Source: Deinococcus sp. Arct2-2 (lineage in GTDB: Bacteria; Deinococcota; Deinococci; Deinococcales; Deinococcaceae). Taken from it: DNA of 64,000 bases. The notes beneath the pieces are model-generated. The model did not search any database and was not told the DNA's origin. It was given only the letters and a program-made list of their open reading frames with translations. The stretch's first letter is position 1; each line of letters starts with the position of its first letter. Of this stretch, positions 48,355 to 57,505 are shown piece by piece. The stretch lies in the NCBI RefSeq assembly GCF_004801315.1, contig NZ_SSNW01000015.1:11051-75050 (forward strand), written 5' to 3'. A program made the translations under genes and the position numbers.

Positions 48355-51300
48355 GGGGTTCCTTGGGGAGCCGCAGGGTTAGCGGTAGGGGAGAAGGGAG
48401 AGCGCAAGCCCAGCGAGCAAATAAGCTGGGGTTCGTGGTTCGCGGCGGTATCGTCTTGCTTCAGGCTCAGGCGATCGTCTTCCCGCAGCGTCAGCACTAG
48501 CGCGGCCAGTTGCTCATCGCTCAGGCCCGTTTTCAGTTGCCGCGACAGGGTATCCAGCGCCGAGGCCCGTAGCGGGAATTTGTAGACGTCGTCCACGGTC
48601 AGCAGCAATTCCGCCGAGGCATACAGCGAACCTTCCAGCGAGGCCGCGTACCGCTTCAGGCGCTCATAGGTGCGGGCGCGGGGGCCACCAGAGCGCCCCA
48701 GTTGTCCGCCCGCTGTGGCCTCTTCCGTATGAATGTGGGCCACGCCCGCCTGCACCAGTTCATGGTGCTGAGGCAGGCGCTCCAGGGTCGCCTCGTCGGG
48801 GGGGCAAGTGGCCGCGTCCAGAATCCGCAGTTGGCTCTGGGTCACGCTCTCGCCTCCCTCATTCATCCACGCCAGCGCGTCGTAGCCGCTGGGGGTGCGG
48901 GTATACACCAGCACGCCGGGGGGACTGTCAGGAGTAGGGGTATGGGCTTTGGTGCTGTACACCACGTCGGGCAACGCCGGGATGCGGGCAGCCAGCGTGG
49001 GGTCACGCTTCAGGGCCTTTTCCCAGATGGAGAAGGCGCGGCTGGCGAGGTCTACGTCGCCGTCGTCCTCATCGTCCAGCAACCCCGACTTCTCGTTGTA
49101 CAGGTCGTGCAGCTTCTGAGACTCGTCATCCTCAAAGAAGCGTTCGTCGGTGCCCACTACCTCGGCGTTTTCCATCAGGCGTTGGCGCACGCGGGCACGC
49201 AGATTAATCAGCCGCTCCACCCCATCGGACGGCAGGAACGAGTAGCCCTCGATGAAGGGTGCTTGCTGCCCAATCCGGTCAACGCGGCCCGCCCGCTGAA
49301 TCAGCCGGATGATGGCCCAAGGCAGGTCAAAGTTCACCACGATATGGGCATCTTGCAGGTTCTGGCCCTCGCTCAGCACGTCGGTGGCCACCAGCACCCG
49401 GATGTCTTGCCCCGGCGTCAGCGTCTTGCCGTTGCTGACCGGAGAAAAGCGCCAGGCCAGAGCACTAGGGTCGGCGCTGCTGCCTGTCACGCCTTCTACG
49501 CTCGTCAGCCCCCGCGCCTGCAACTCCTGCACGAGGTAGCTCACGGTGTCGGCAAATTGCGAGAAGATCAGCACCTTTTCGGTGGGGTGGGTTTCGGTCA
49601 GCAGGGCCAGCAGGGCACGCAGCTTGGGGTCGGCGTCGGCCCGCCACTGGCCCACATTGGTCAGCACCCCCAGCAGGGCGCGGGCGTCCTTGTTGAGGGC
49701 GTCGTGCAGCTTCTTGGTCATGAGTTCCGGGCGCAGCCACTTGAAGCGGCGCTTGTACACGGTCTCGTAGCGGCCATAGATTTGGGCCGCCTTGGCGCGG
49801 TAGGCGGCTTCGCTCCGCAGCAGGGCGGCGTCGGCGGCACCAGAGATATCGGCGTCGGTCTGCTCACTCTCCAGCGCCGCGTCCCCGTCCGTCGCCCACA
49901 GCCCCTCGCTGTCGTCGTCGCGCTCGTCCAGCAGGTCAGCCCCCTGCGACCCGATGGGAATCGGCTTCCCGGTTTCCAGCGCGTGCATGAAGATGTAGTT
50001 CCGCAGAACATGCCGCTCCACCGACTGCACGAAGGTGGCCCCGCTGCTCTCCAGCCGCTTGAACAGGTTGGTGCGCGAAAACCCGATCAAGCGCTTTCCG
50101 GCGCGGCCCAGGTTGCCCAGCTGCTCCAGTTCGGCGGGGGTGGCCGTTGCCTTGGCCTTCTCGTTGATGTAGTTGCCCAGCCCGTAGCGGGGCAGGGCCA
50201 ATGCGCCGATCATTTCCACCACGGCGGGGGCGTACAGGCGGGCGTAGGCGTCGTGGGGGTCGTTCTCGTCCACCGCGAAGGTCACGGTGCGCGGGCGGCG
50301 GGTAGGAAAGTAGGCCCGCGTGCCCCCGGCAAAGGTCAGAAAACGGCGGCCCTGATTCGGGCTGGCGGCGTCGGTGTCCAGTTCGGTGTAGTTCTGGAGC
50401 ACGAAGCTGCGGGTGCGGCGCACCAGATACATCCTCATCAGGTCGCGCCAGTCGTCGGCGTACACGCTCTTTTCAAAGGCGGCGATGGTGGTGGGCTGGG
50501 TCTGAAACCGCGCCGTGAACTCGGCCTCGCCTAGATCGCGCATGAGCAGTTCGGGCCGGATGCCGAGGTCGGTGGTCTCGGGCACGAACAGCCGCAACTG
50601 TGCGCCGAGGTCGGAGAAGGCCTTGTTGTAGGGCGTGGCCGACAGCAAGATGACCTTGCTTTCGTTCTGCGCGATGTACTCCTGAATGGCCCGGTAGCGT
50701 CGGCCCTCGCGGTTTCTCAGGTTGTGGCTCTCGTCAATCAAGACCACCTGATACCGCAGCGTCTCGGCCAACTGGGTCGTCGCCCGGCTGATCGGCATGA
50801 CCTTGGCCGTCAGGTGGTAGCGGTGCACATAGTCTTCCCACATCGGCACGAGGTTCACCGGGCAGATGATCAGCGTGCGGGTGCCGTGGTCGTCTTGCAT
50901 GACTCGTGCCAGCGCCGTCGCCATCAGGGTCTTGCCGAGGCCCACCACGTCGCCCAGCATGACCCCACCCCGGCGGTTCAGGTGGTGCGCGGCGATCTGC
51001 ACGGCGGCGGCCTGATAGGGAAACAGCACTTTTTCGAGGTCACGCGGAATCCGGAACTGACCCACCCCGGCGCGGGCTTCGCGGGCCAGGTGGTAGGCCA
51101 TCTTCAGGTAAATCTCGTAGGGAGTATGGCCCAGCTCGCCTGCCCAGCTCTCGTCGATGATCTGGGCCAATTCTTCGGAGATGTCCAGCGCCCAGCGGTT
51201 GTCCCAGCGGGCATCGAACCAGTCGGCGAGCTGCTGGGTGGCCGCGTGGTCGGCAGCATCTATGTTCAGCTCGCCCTGGCGCTGCAACCCCGCGAAGGTC

Positions 51301-51788
51301 AGGTTGCTCGATCCCACGAAGGCCATGCGCGGGGTGACCCCGCTCGGCAGGTGAAACAGGTACAGCTTGGCGTGCAGCAGGAATTCGAGGAACAGCTTGA
51401 CCTGCACCTTGCCCGCCTTGAGTTGCCGACTCAGGCGGCGCAGGCCTGCCTCGTCGCGGCTGGACGGCGCACCCAGCATGAGCTGATTGCGGAAGGCTTC
51501 GGCGACTTTGCGACGCAGGCCAAGGGCGGTGCGGTTGTCCATGCCTTCGGCCTGCCCCAGAACCCGCAGGGCGGAGCGCAACTCGCCTTCCGGCAGCTCC
51601 TGCATGCCCACCAGCAGCCGCACACGTGAGTCGTCTTCGCCTGCCCAGCCCTCCACGAGGTCGTCCACCAACTTCCAGCCGCGCAGGTTGAAGTAGCCCA
51701 CGCAGAAGTCGGCCCGATTTGAGTGGGCCATGGTGTCCCGCAGGGCGTCTTTGAGGTGCAGGTCAATGTTGTCGAAGATGCGGGGCAC
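48351..51788 (-). CDS. PLD nuclease-SNF2 helicase fusion
   Basis: 1145 residues. Residues about 1-200 are a phospholipase D-like domain (HAKLYLFHL, then GSSNLTFAGLQRQGE; one HxK motif, so it would act as a dimer or be degenerate). A SNF2/DEAD-type helicase follows: Walker A GDVVGLGKTLMATAL, Walker B VLIDESHNLRNREG, LLSATPYNKAF, and C-terminal motifs VLIFSQFADTVSYL, VLSEGQNLQDA and RAGRVDRIGQ. Similar helicases are DrmD of class 1 DISARM and helicases of other restriction systems. The GTG at 51788 lies 7 nt after TAGTAT. First gene of the helicase-methyltransferase-DUF262 unit. Confidence 0.9.
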   Translation of the reverse strand: MPRIFDNIDLHLKDALRDTMAHSNRADFCVGYFNLRGWKLVDDLVEGWAGEDDSRVRLLVGMQELPEGELRSALRVLGQAEGMDNRTALGLRRKVAEAFRNQLMLGAPSSRDEAGLRRLSRQLKAGKVQVKLFLEFLLHAKLYLFHLPSGVTPRMAFVGSSNLTFAGLQRQGELNIDAADHAATQQLADWFDARWDNRWALDISEELAQIIDESWAGELGHTPYEIYLKMAYHLAREARAGVGQFRIPRDLEKVLFPYQAAAVQIAAHHLNRRGGVMLGDVVGLGKTLMATALARVMQDDHGTRTLIICPVNLVPMWEDYVHRYHLTAKVMPISRATTQLAETLRYQVVLIDESHNLRNREGRRYRAIQEYIAQNESKVILLSATPYNKAFSDLGAQLRLFVPETTDLGIRPELLMRDLGEAEFTARFQTQPTTIAAFEKSVYADDWRDLMRMYLVRRTRSFVLQNYTELDTDAASPNQGRRFLTFAGGTRAYFPTRRPRTVTFAVDENDPHDAYARLYAPAVVEMIGALALPRYGLGNYINEKAKATATPAELEQLGNLGRAGKRLIGFSRTNLFKRLESSGATFVQSVERHVLRNYIFMHALETGKPIPIGSQGADLLDERDDDSEGLWATDGDAALESEQTDADISGAADAALLRSEAAYRAKAAQIYGRYETVYKRRFKWLRPELMTKKLHDALNKDARALLGVLTNVGQWRADADPKLRALLALLTETHPTEKVLIFSQFADTVSYLVQELQARGLTSVEGVTGSSADPSALAWRFSPVSNGKTLTPGQDIRVLVATDVLSEGQNLQDAHIVVNFDLPWAIIRLIQRAGRVDRIGQQAPFIEGYSFLPSDGVERLINLRARVRQRLMENAEVVGTDERFFEDDESQKLHDLYNEKSGLLDDEDDGDVDLASRAFSIWEKALKRDPTLAARIPALPDVVYSTKAHTPTPDSPPGVLVYTRTPSGYDALAWMNEGGESVTQSQLRILDAATCPPDEATLERLPQHHELVQAGVAHIHTEEATAGGQLGRSGGPRARTYERLKRYAASLEGSLYASAELLLTVDDVYKFPLRASALDTLSRQLKTGLSDEQLAALVLTLREDDRLSLKQDDTAANHEPQLICSLGLRSPFSPTANPAAPQGTP

Positions 51789-51795
51789 TGGGCCA

Positions 51796-51801
51796 ATACT
51801 A
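51796..51801 (-). promoter_or_regulatory. -10 box (TAGTAT) of the defence cassette
   Basis: TAGTAT ends exactly 7 nt before GTG 51788, implying a leaderless message for the three-gene cassette. Confidence 0.45.
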
Positions 51802-51909
51802 GTGCGGTTGAGGTGGCCGGGTGGCCGAAGTTGCGTCCAGATGCCGTATCGGGTTTCCCCCCAACTTGGGGCCGCCGTATTCCCCGCAGGGAACGGGGAA
51901 GCCCCTGAT

Positions 51910-52971
51910 TCATCTCGTCCCGAGGGTGGACAAGACCTGCGACTGTAGGCGACATTCTACCACTTGCTGCCATTCTGATCGAGAGAAGCTGTGGAGCACG
52001 GCCCCGGTCGCTCCGTCCCGGAGGTTGATTTCTTGGTCGGTGGCCTCCTGCCGACGCTTGAGATACTTCGAGAGGCCCCGCGCCGTGCAGGTCAGTCGCT
52101 GGCCGTGCACGCTCTGAACAAACTCTCCGAACAACTGACGGGCTTTCGCACTGCCCGCCGCTCCCGCTAAGGCCAGCTCAAGAGGGCCTTGCTCAGCCTC
52201 ACCGAGCTTGAGGACGTAATTGACGACCGCGTCTATCGACTGGGCCTCTTCGATGGTGGCGGCCCCTGGACAGCGCCCCACCCCCAAGCCTTCCAGAGCG
52301 GTTGAGTAGCGGTCGGCCAGCCACGTTGCCAACCAAGGTACGGGGCGTTGGCAGTAGATCAGCCCATGCAAATGGGGATTCCAGCCGCGAACCCCGTCGT
52401 AGACAGTCTCTACTTGGTAGGCGAAACCCAAGAAGCCCAGCACCTTCTGCGAGACGGCAGCCTTGCCCGACGCGAAGGTTTTCTTCTTCACCTCGCCCAG
52501 CAGATCAAGGCCCGCCGTCAAGCTGCGCTGATGGTGCGGCAACGTAAGGGTGACGAAGTAGACCACTCCGCCACGCCGAGCCACTTCATGGGCATCGCGC
52601 CGCCACCGGGCTGCCCGCCGCCGCAGGATGCGCTCCCGGCACACGGGGCAGAAGTTCACGAGTCCGCAGCGGCGCACATTGGTGAGGTAGGGCCGCAGTA
52701 GAAAGTCCTGCCTGACCTCAATCGGGAGCAGGCGGTCTATGGGCACCTCATTGCACACCAAGAGCCGCAGCTTTGCCTTCTCCAAACGCTCAATCCCGTT
52801 AGGCCACTGGGTCGCCACGAGGTGCCGCAGCTCATCGGGCAGCAGGGTGGCGGCGTGGGGTGAAGAAGTCGGCGTAACAGGAGATAAAGAGGGGAGATCT
52901 CCGATTTGTGTGCTGGTGCTTTGGCTGGAATTAGGGGCGATGAAAGGCGTTAAGGGGGCTTTCGGAGTCAT
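51910..52971 (-). CDS. Rolling-circle replication initiator-like (HUH) protein
   Basis: 353 residues. A Cys motif (NFCPVCRERILRRRAARWRR) precedes the HUH endonuclease core: motif 1 VYFVTLTLPHH, the metal-binding HUH motif in GWNPHLHGLIYC, and a tyrosine motif VVNYVLKLGE. This is the layout of plasmid Rep proteins that nick a double-strand origin. It indicates that the island, or part of it, descends from a plasmid or can replicate after excision. ATG 52971 has no Shine-Dalgarno; the frame is open to 53124, so the start is uncertain. Confidence 0.75.
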   Translation of the reverse strand: MTPKAPLTPFIAPNSSQSTSTQIGDLPSLSPVTPTSSPHAATLLPDELRHLVATQWPNGIERLEKAKLRLLVCNEVPIDRLLPIEVRQDFLLRPYLTNVRRCGLVNFCPVCRERILRRRAARWRRDAHEVARRGGVVYFVTLTLPHHQRSLTAGLDLLGEVKKKTFASGKAAVSQKVLGFLGFAYQVETVYDGVRGWNPHLHGLIYCQRPVPWLATWLADRYSTALEGLGVGRCPGAATIEEAQSIDAVVNYVLKLGEAEQGPLELALAGAAGSAKARQLFGEFVQSVHGQRLTCTARGLSKYLKRRQEATDQEINLRDGATGAVLHSFSRSEWQQVVECRLQSQVLSTLGTR

Positions 52972-53351
52972 ACCGGGACGGTGCGGGATGATCCGGGCAC
53001 TCAACGTCGCCTCTAGAACGCTCAAGGACAAAATATGGAGTCGCCTGTGTTGGAATACATCAGCTTTGCGTACCAGAAAAACCGCTAGAACCATCAAGAC
53101 GAGGCGAGCCGTGGTCTCGCACAAGCAAAACGAGAAGACCTTTCTTGCTGGAGGCCTTCCGCTCCGTTGGCAAACTGGATCAGAGCTTTGTGCGTGGTGC
53201 CAACAGTCTGGAGTTCAGCGACTTGGTGCTGTACCCCTGAGCCTATGAGTGAGGTTCAAGGTAACTGGTGTTTGTAGAAGGTGTTGAGAACCTGAACGGA
53301 AGCTCGGATAATGGCCCTCATCCTTAGTCGTACCCGTTCTGGAGGGTTTCT

Positions 53352-54230
53352 GTGCCTCATCCCCCACCTATTGCCCCCCCAACTCCCACTTTCCTGAGCG
53401 TCTCCGGCGTTCGCACCCGCTTCCTTGCCCTCGGTGATGGCCCGCCTCTTGTGCTGCTGCATGGTATCGGCCAGAGCTTGGAGGACTGGGATGAGGTGGT
53501 CGCGCTGCTGGCCGAGCGTCACCGTGTATACGCCCTCGACCTGATTGGTTTTGGTTTGACTGACAAGCCCGACGTTCCTTACTCGCTGGCTGGCCTTGCC
53601 CGGTTCGTCAAGCATTTCCTCGACGCTCTCGAAGAAACGCGCCCCGCCACCTTGATCGGCAATTCGCTGGGGGGCGCGGTGGCCCAGCAGTTCGCGGTGA
53701 TGTACCCGGAGCGCACCGCCCGACTTATTTTGGTTAACAGCGCAGGATTCGGCGCGGAAGTCACCCCCTGGCTGCGCCTGCTGACCGTTCCCCGCCTCGG
53801 TGAGTGGCTGCTGCGTCCGCATCCCGTCAGCAGCGCCCGAGTCGTGCGTGCCATCTTCCACGATCCGGTCTTCGTAACACCAGAGCGCCTAAGACACGCC
53901 GCACTGGTGGCTGAGCAGCCCAACCGCAGCCGCGCCTATCTCAGCGTCGCCCGGCATCTCGGGACTTGGCGCGGCCTTCGGCCAGACTGGCGGGGCACCT
54001 TGATCGAGCAACTCGCAGCGCGGCAACTTCCCACCCTCATCGTCTGGGGTGAACACGACCAGATCCTTCCGGCCCACCATCTCCGCGCTGCCCAGAACGC
54101 CTATCCGCACGCCCGCACCCAGCTCTTCAAAAACACCGGGCACCTTCCGCAGGTCGAACGGGCCGAGGAATTCAGCACCCTCGTTCTTGGGTTCATCAAA
54201 GAACACAGCATTCAGGAGAACACCTCATGA
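53352..54230 (+). CDS. Alpha/beta-hydrolase (esterase)
   Basis: 292 residues. Catalytic triad: Ser in GNSLGGAVAQQ, Asp in WGEHDQILP, His in NTGHLPQVE; oxyanion region VLLHGIGQS. GTG 53352 has GGAGGG 5 nt upstream. It overlaps the monooxygenase gene by 4 bp (ATGA). In this operon an esterase would hydrolyse the ester or lactone made by a Baeyer-Villiger enzyme, as inferred from context. Confidence 0.9.
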   Translation: MPHPPPIAPPTPTFLSVSGVRTRFLALGDGPPLVLLHGIGQSLEDWDEVVALLAERHRVYALDLIGFGLTDKPDVPYSLAGLARFVKHFLDALEETRPATLIGNSLGGAVAQQFAVMYPERTARLILVNSAGFGAEVTPWLRLLTVPRLGEWLLRPHPVSSARVVRAIFHDPVFVTPERLRHAALVAEQPNRSRAYLSVARHLGTWRGLRPDWRGTLIEQLAARQLPTLIVWGEHDQILPAHHLRAAQNAYPHARTQLFKNTGHLPQVERAEEFSTLVLGFIKEHSIQENTS

Positions 54231-55729
54231 CCATCCACACAGACATCGCCATTCTCGGCGCGGGCTTTGCCGGACTGGGGATGGCGATCAGGCTAAAGCA
54301 GCGCGGCGTACAAGATTTTGTAGTGTTTGAGCGCGCCTCCGAAGTCGGCGGCACTTGGCGCGACAACACCTATCCGGGCTGTGCCTGCGACATCAAGAGC
54401 GACCTGTATTCATTCTCGTTTGCCCCGAATCCCGATTGGATGCACAAATACGCCCGTCAGCCGGAGATCCTCGCCTACCTGAAGGCTACCACCGACCGGT
54501 TTGGGGTGCGTCCCCATCTCCGCTTCGGACACGAGATGCAGCGGGCCGAGTGGGACGCGGGCGCGGCGCTGTGGCGCATTCAGACCAGCAGAGGAGACTA
54601 CACCGCCCGTGTACTGATTTCTGGTCACGGCCCGCTGATTCAACCCAGATGGCCGCACATCCCTGGCTTAGGCGGCTTTCAGGGCCAGAAGTTCCACTCG
54701 GCCCGCTGGGATCACACTGTTGACCTGACCGGGAAACGGGTCGCGGTGATCGGTACGGGCGCGTCGGCCATTCAGTTCGTGCCCGAAGTGCAACAGGTGG
54801 CGGGGCAGCTCACGGTGTTCCAGCGCACCGCGCCCTGGGTGGTGCCGCGTATGGATCACGCGACCAGCGAGGGCCGACGGCACCTGTTCCGGCGCTACCC
54901 ATTGCTGCAACGGCTCCAGCGTCAGTGGATTTTCGGCGTCGCGGAGGCACGCTTCCTCTCGTTTACCAACGAACAGTTTCGCAAGGCTGCCGAGTCTATA
55001 GGGCGCAAGCATCTGGAAGCGCAGGTCAGTGACCCAGCCCTGCGTGCCCGACTCGCGCCAACCTACCGCGTGGGCTGCAAGCGCATTCTGGTCAGCGACG
55101 ACTACTATCCGGCCCTTACGCAGCCCAACGTGCAACTCGTCACCGAGGCCATCACCGAGGTACGCGGCAACCGCATCGTCACGAGGGATGGACAGGAACG
55201 CGAGTTCGACGTGCTGATCGGCGGCACGGGCTATGACGCCACCCATCCGCCCGTCGCAAATATCATCTTTGGTTCAGGGGGCCGTTCATTAATAGACGCC
55301 TGGACACCACACATGGAGGCCCTGCACGGCACCATGATCGCGGGCTTCCCCAACCTGTTCATGATCGTGGGGCCGAATACCGCGCTCGGGCACAACAGCA
55401 TCGTGTACATCGCCGAGGCGCAGATCGGGTACATTCTGGACGCTCTGGCGTACATAGACGACTCTCACCTTGCTGCCCTCGAACCAACTGTCGAGGCGCA
55501 GGCGACCTACAACGCGGCCCTTCAGGAGAAGCTGAGCAAGTCGGTGTGGGTGCAGGGCGGCTGCACATCCTTTTACCTTGACGATACGGGCCGCAACAGC
55601 ACCCTCTGGCCTGAACGTGCAGCCCGGTTCCGTATAGCGCTGCGACACTTCGACCCAGCGCTGTACTCCGGGCGGCTCAGCCCGAAGCGCCTGCCACCTC
55701 TGCTTTCCCAAGCAAGGATCGGAGCATGA
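54227..55729 (+). CDS. Flavin-dependent Baeyer-Villiger-type monooxygenase
   Basis: 500 residues. FAD motif ILGAGFAGLGMAIRL, then VGGTWRDNTYPGCACDI (typical of class B flavoprotein monooxygenases), NADPH motif VAVIGTGASAIQFVPEV, and between them the Baeyer-Villiger fingerprint FxGxxxHxxxW as FQGQKFHSARWD. It inserts oxygen into ketones with NADPH and O2 to give esters or lactones. It is coupled to the esterase (before) and the SDR (after) by ATGA overlaps. AGGAGA precedes the ATG. The trio recalls the mymA operon of Mycobacterium tuberculosis. Confidence 0.92.
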   Translation: MTIHTDIAILGAGFAGLGMAIRLKQRGVQDFVVFERASEVGGTWRDNTYPGCACDIKSDLYSFSFAPNPDWMHKYARQPEILAYLKATTDRFGVRPHLRFGHEMQRAEWDAGAALWRIQTSRGDYTARVLISGHGPLIQPRWPHIPGLGGFQGQKFHSARWDHTVDLTGKRVAVIGTGASAIQFVPEVQQVAGQLTVFQRTAPWVVPRMDHATSEGRRHLFRRYPLLQRLQRQWIFGVAEARFLSFTNEQFRKAAESIGRKHLEAQVSDPALRARLAPTYRVGCKRILVSDDYYPALTQPNVQLVTEAITEVRGNRIVTRDGQEREFDVLIGGTGYDATHPPVANIIFGSGGRSLIDAWTPHMEALHGTMIAGFPNLFMIVGPNTALGHNSIVYIAEAQIGYILDALAYIDDSHLAALEPTVEAQATYNAALQEKLSKSVWVQGGCTSFYLDDTGRNSTLWPERAARFRIALRHFDPALYSGRLSPKRLPPLLSQARIGA

Positions 55730-56568
55730 TTCTTCCGCCGTACACGTTTCGGGGTGGAGTTGCCGTGCTGACGGGCGCGGCCAGCGGCATCGGAAGAGCG
55801 TTGGCCTTGCAACTGGCTGGGCAAGGTAGCCACCTTGCCCTTATTGATCAGGACGAGGCGGGCCTGATCACGCTCGCCAGCGACCTAGAGCAGGTTCACC
55901 CCCAGTTGCGCGTCACTGCTCATCCCTTTGACCTGAGCCATACCGCCGAGATTCCGCAGCTGGCTGACGACGTGCTGCGCGCCCACCGCCGCGTAACGCT
56001 GCTGATCAACAACGCGGGCGTGGCGCTCGGTGGCACCTTCGAGCAGATCACGTTGGAGCAGTTCGAGTGGGTACAGAGCATCAACTTCCGTGCTCCTGTG
56101 GCGCTGGTCAAGGCCTTTCTGCCCGCCCTGAGCGCGGAGCTTCACCCGCAGATCGTGAATGTTTCCAGCTTGTATGGGCTGCTTGGCCCAGTGGGACAGA
56201 GTGCCTACGCGGCCAGTAAGTTCGCGATACGTGGTTTCTCCGAGGTGCTGCGACATGAATTGGCCTCACGCGGCATCGGCGTGACGGTGGTGCATCCGGG
56301 AGGGGTTCGGACGAACATCGCCAACAACGCCCGCACAGCGCCGGGGACGAGTGAAGCGGAGGCTGAGGCTGGAAAGCGGGCCATGAACCGGGTGCTGAGT
56401 CTCGACCCGGAGGTGGCCGCCGCCATCATCCTGCGAGCCGCCGAGCGCCGGACGCCGCGCGTGCTGGTCGGCACCGACGCAAAAGTGCTGGACGTGCTGG
56501 CACGGCTATTGCCCGGCACCTACTGGGGAATGGTGGGTTCGCTGATGGCTCGCCGCAGTGGGGTATAG
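55726..56568 (+). CDS. Short-chain dehydrogenase/reductase
   Basis: 280 residues. Classical SDR: cofactor motif TGAASGIGRALALQL with an acidic residue after beta-2 (LIDQDEAG, favouring NAD+), NNAG motif, and catalytic Ser/Tyr/Lys in NVSSLYG...SAYAASKFAIRG. It would interconvert the alcohol and ketone feeding the monooxygenase. ATG overlaps the monooxygenase stop; GGAG is 3-6 nt upstream. Confidence 0.92.
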   Translation: MILPPYTFRGGVAVLTGAASGIGRALALQLAGQGSHLALIDQDEAGLITLASDLEQVHPQLRVTAHPFDLSHTAEIPQLADDVLRAHRRVTLLINNAGVALGGTFEQITLEQFEWVQSINFRAPVALVKAFLPALSAELHPQIVNVSSLYGLLGPVGQSAYAASKFAIRGFSEVLRHELASRGIGVTVVHPGGVRTNIANNARTAPGTSEAEAEAGKRAMNRVLSLDPEVAAAIILRAAERRTPRVLVGTDAKVLDVLARLLPGTYWGMVGSLMARRSGV

Positions 56569-56627
56569 AGCGAGACCAGCTCGGCAGACCGTCTAGGCGT
56601 CAGGCCCAAGGGGTACCCCCTGCCATC

Positions 56628-57407
56628 TCATTTTTCATGATGATATTGCGGGATATCCAATGCTGGTCGCAGGAATTTGATGGACGAGAGCAACTCCACC
56701 GCGAAGCGTGGATGCTGTTTCATCTTGTTCCACTCCTCCGGCGTGAGTTTGTCGGGCTTGAGGAGGATTGCGTCCGGCACGCCCATCTTACCGATGTCGT
56801 GCAGCAGGGCCCCGCGGCGCACATCGACCAGTTGCTCCGCAGGAAGGCCCAAGTGCTGGCACAGCCTCACCGTCAGTTCAGTCACGCGCCTCGAGTGGCC
56901 TTCTGTTTCATGGTCGCGCAGGTCCAGGGCCCGCGCCCAGCCCTCAATGGTTTCCTCATAGGCAAAACGTAACTCCAAGGTGGTGTGTTCAAGTGCCCGA
57001 AATAGGCCCGCATTGTCGACGGCAATGGCAGCCTGACTGATCAGCAGCTCAAAGAGCTCGAGCCAGACCGAAGACGGTTCAAACGGCTGCCGATGAAGCA
57101 CTTCGAGCACGCCCAGCACCTTCCCGTTGGCGATGATCGGTGCCGCGTAATACGCCATCAGCTGGTGCTTGTTCAACATCTCGCGCCAGGGTGGAGACAC
57201 CAGCACGTGCTGCAAGTCAGGGATACTGAGTGGCTGACGGGTCAGCGCGACCCGGCCAGACAACTCTTCCCCCAACCGGACGGTGAACCCCTGAAGTGCG
57301 GTGGTAAAGCCACGCGCGGCGGTGTACTCGAGTGTCAGGGTAGAGGCGTTGAGCAGCAGAACCCTTGCGGCGTCTGCACCCAACTGATGCCGGGCCCTGA
57401 TCGCCAA
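56628..57407 (-). pseudogene. GAF-HD-GYP phosphodiesterase remnant, cut by a nonsense codon
   Basis: 260 codons from TTG. A GAF domain (about 1-120, LGEELSGRVALTRQPLSIPD) is followed by the first two thirds of an HD-GYP c-di-GMP phosphodiesterase (HSRRVTELTVRL, LLHDIGKMGVPD). It stops within the hallmark HHEKWDGxGYP: the codons after HHEK are TGA, then GAT GGC AGG GGG TAC CCC, so a single TGG to TGA change cut the GYP motif. Only a few recognisable codons follow before the convergent SDR end. The 5' side also lacks a proper start (a TGA lies just upstream), so both ends are eroded. Confidence 0.75.
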
Positions 57408-57505
57408 GGTGCAGTTCCAGATGCCCAGAAAACGCGTGTTTCACGAAGCGCAACTCGTCTACAGCATTGTTGCGGTCGATGCTGCTGAAGTGCCTTCTGG
57501 CTGCC

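Noticed and set aside
42341..51788. Complete DISARM or BREX system
   Set aside because: Core genes (drmA/drmB/drmC, or pglZ/brxC) are absent, so only a resemblance of individual proteins is claimed.
51910..52971. IS200/IS605-type transposase
   Set aside because: An HUH motif is present, but the Cys-rich N-terminal segment, the length near 350 residues and the absence of a TnpB gene or terminal hairpins fit a plasmid Rep better.
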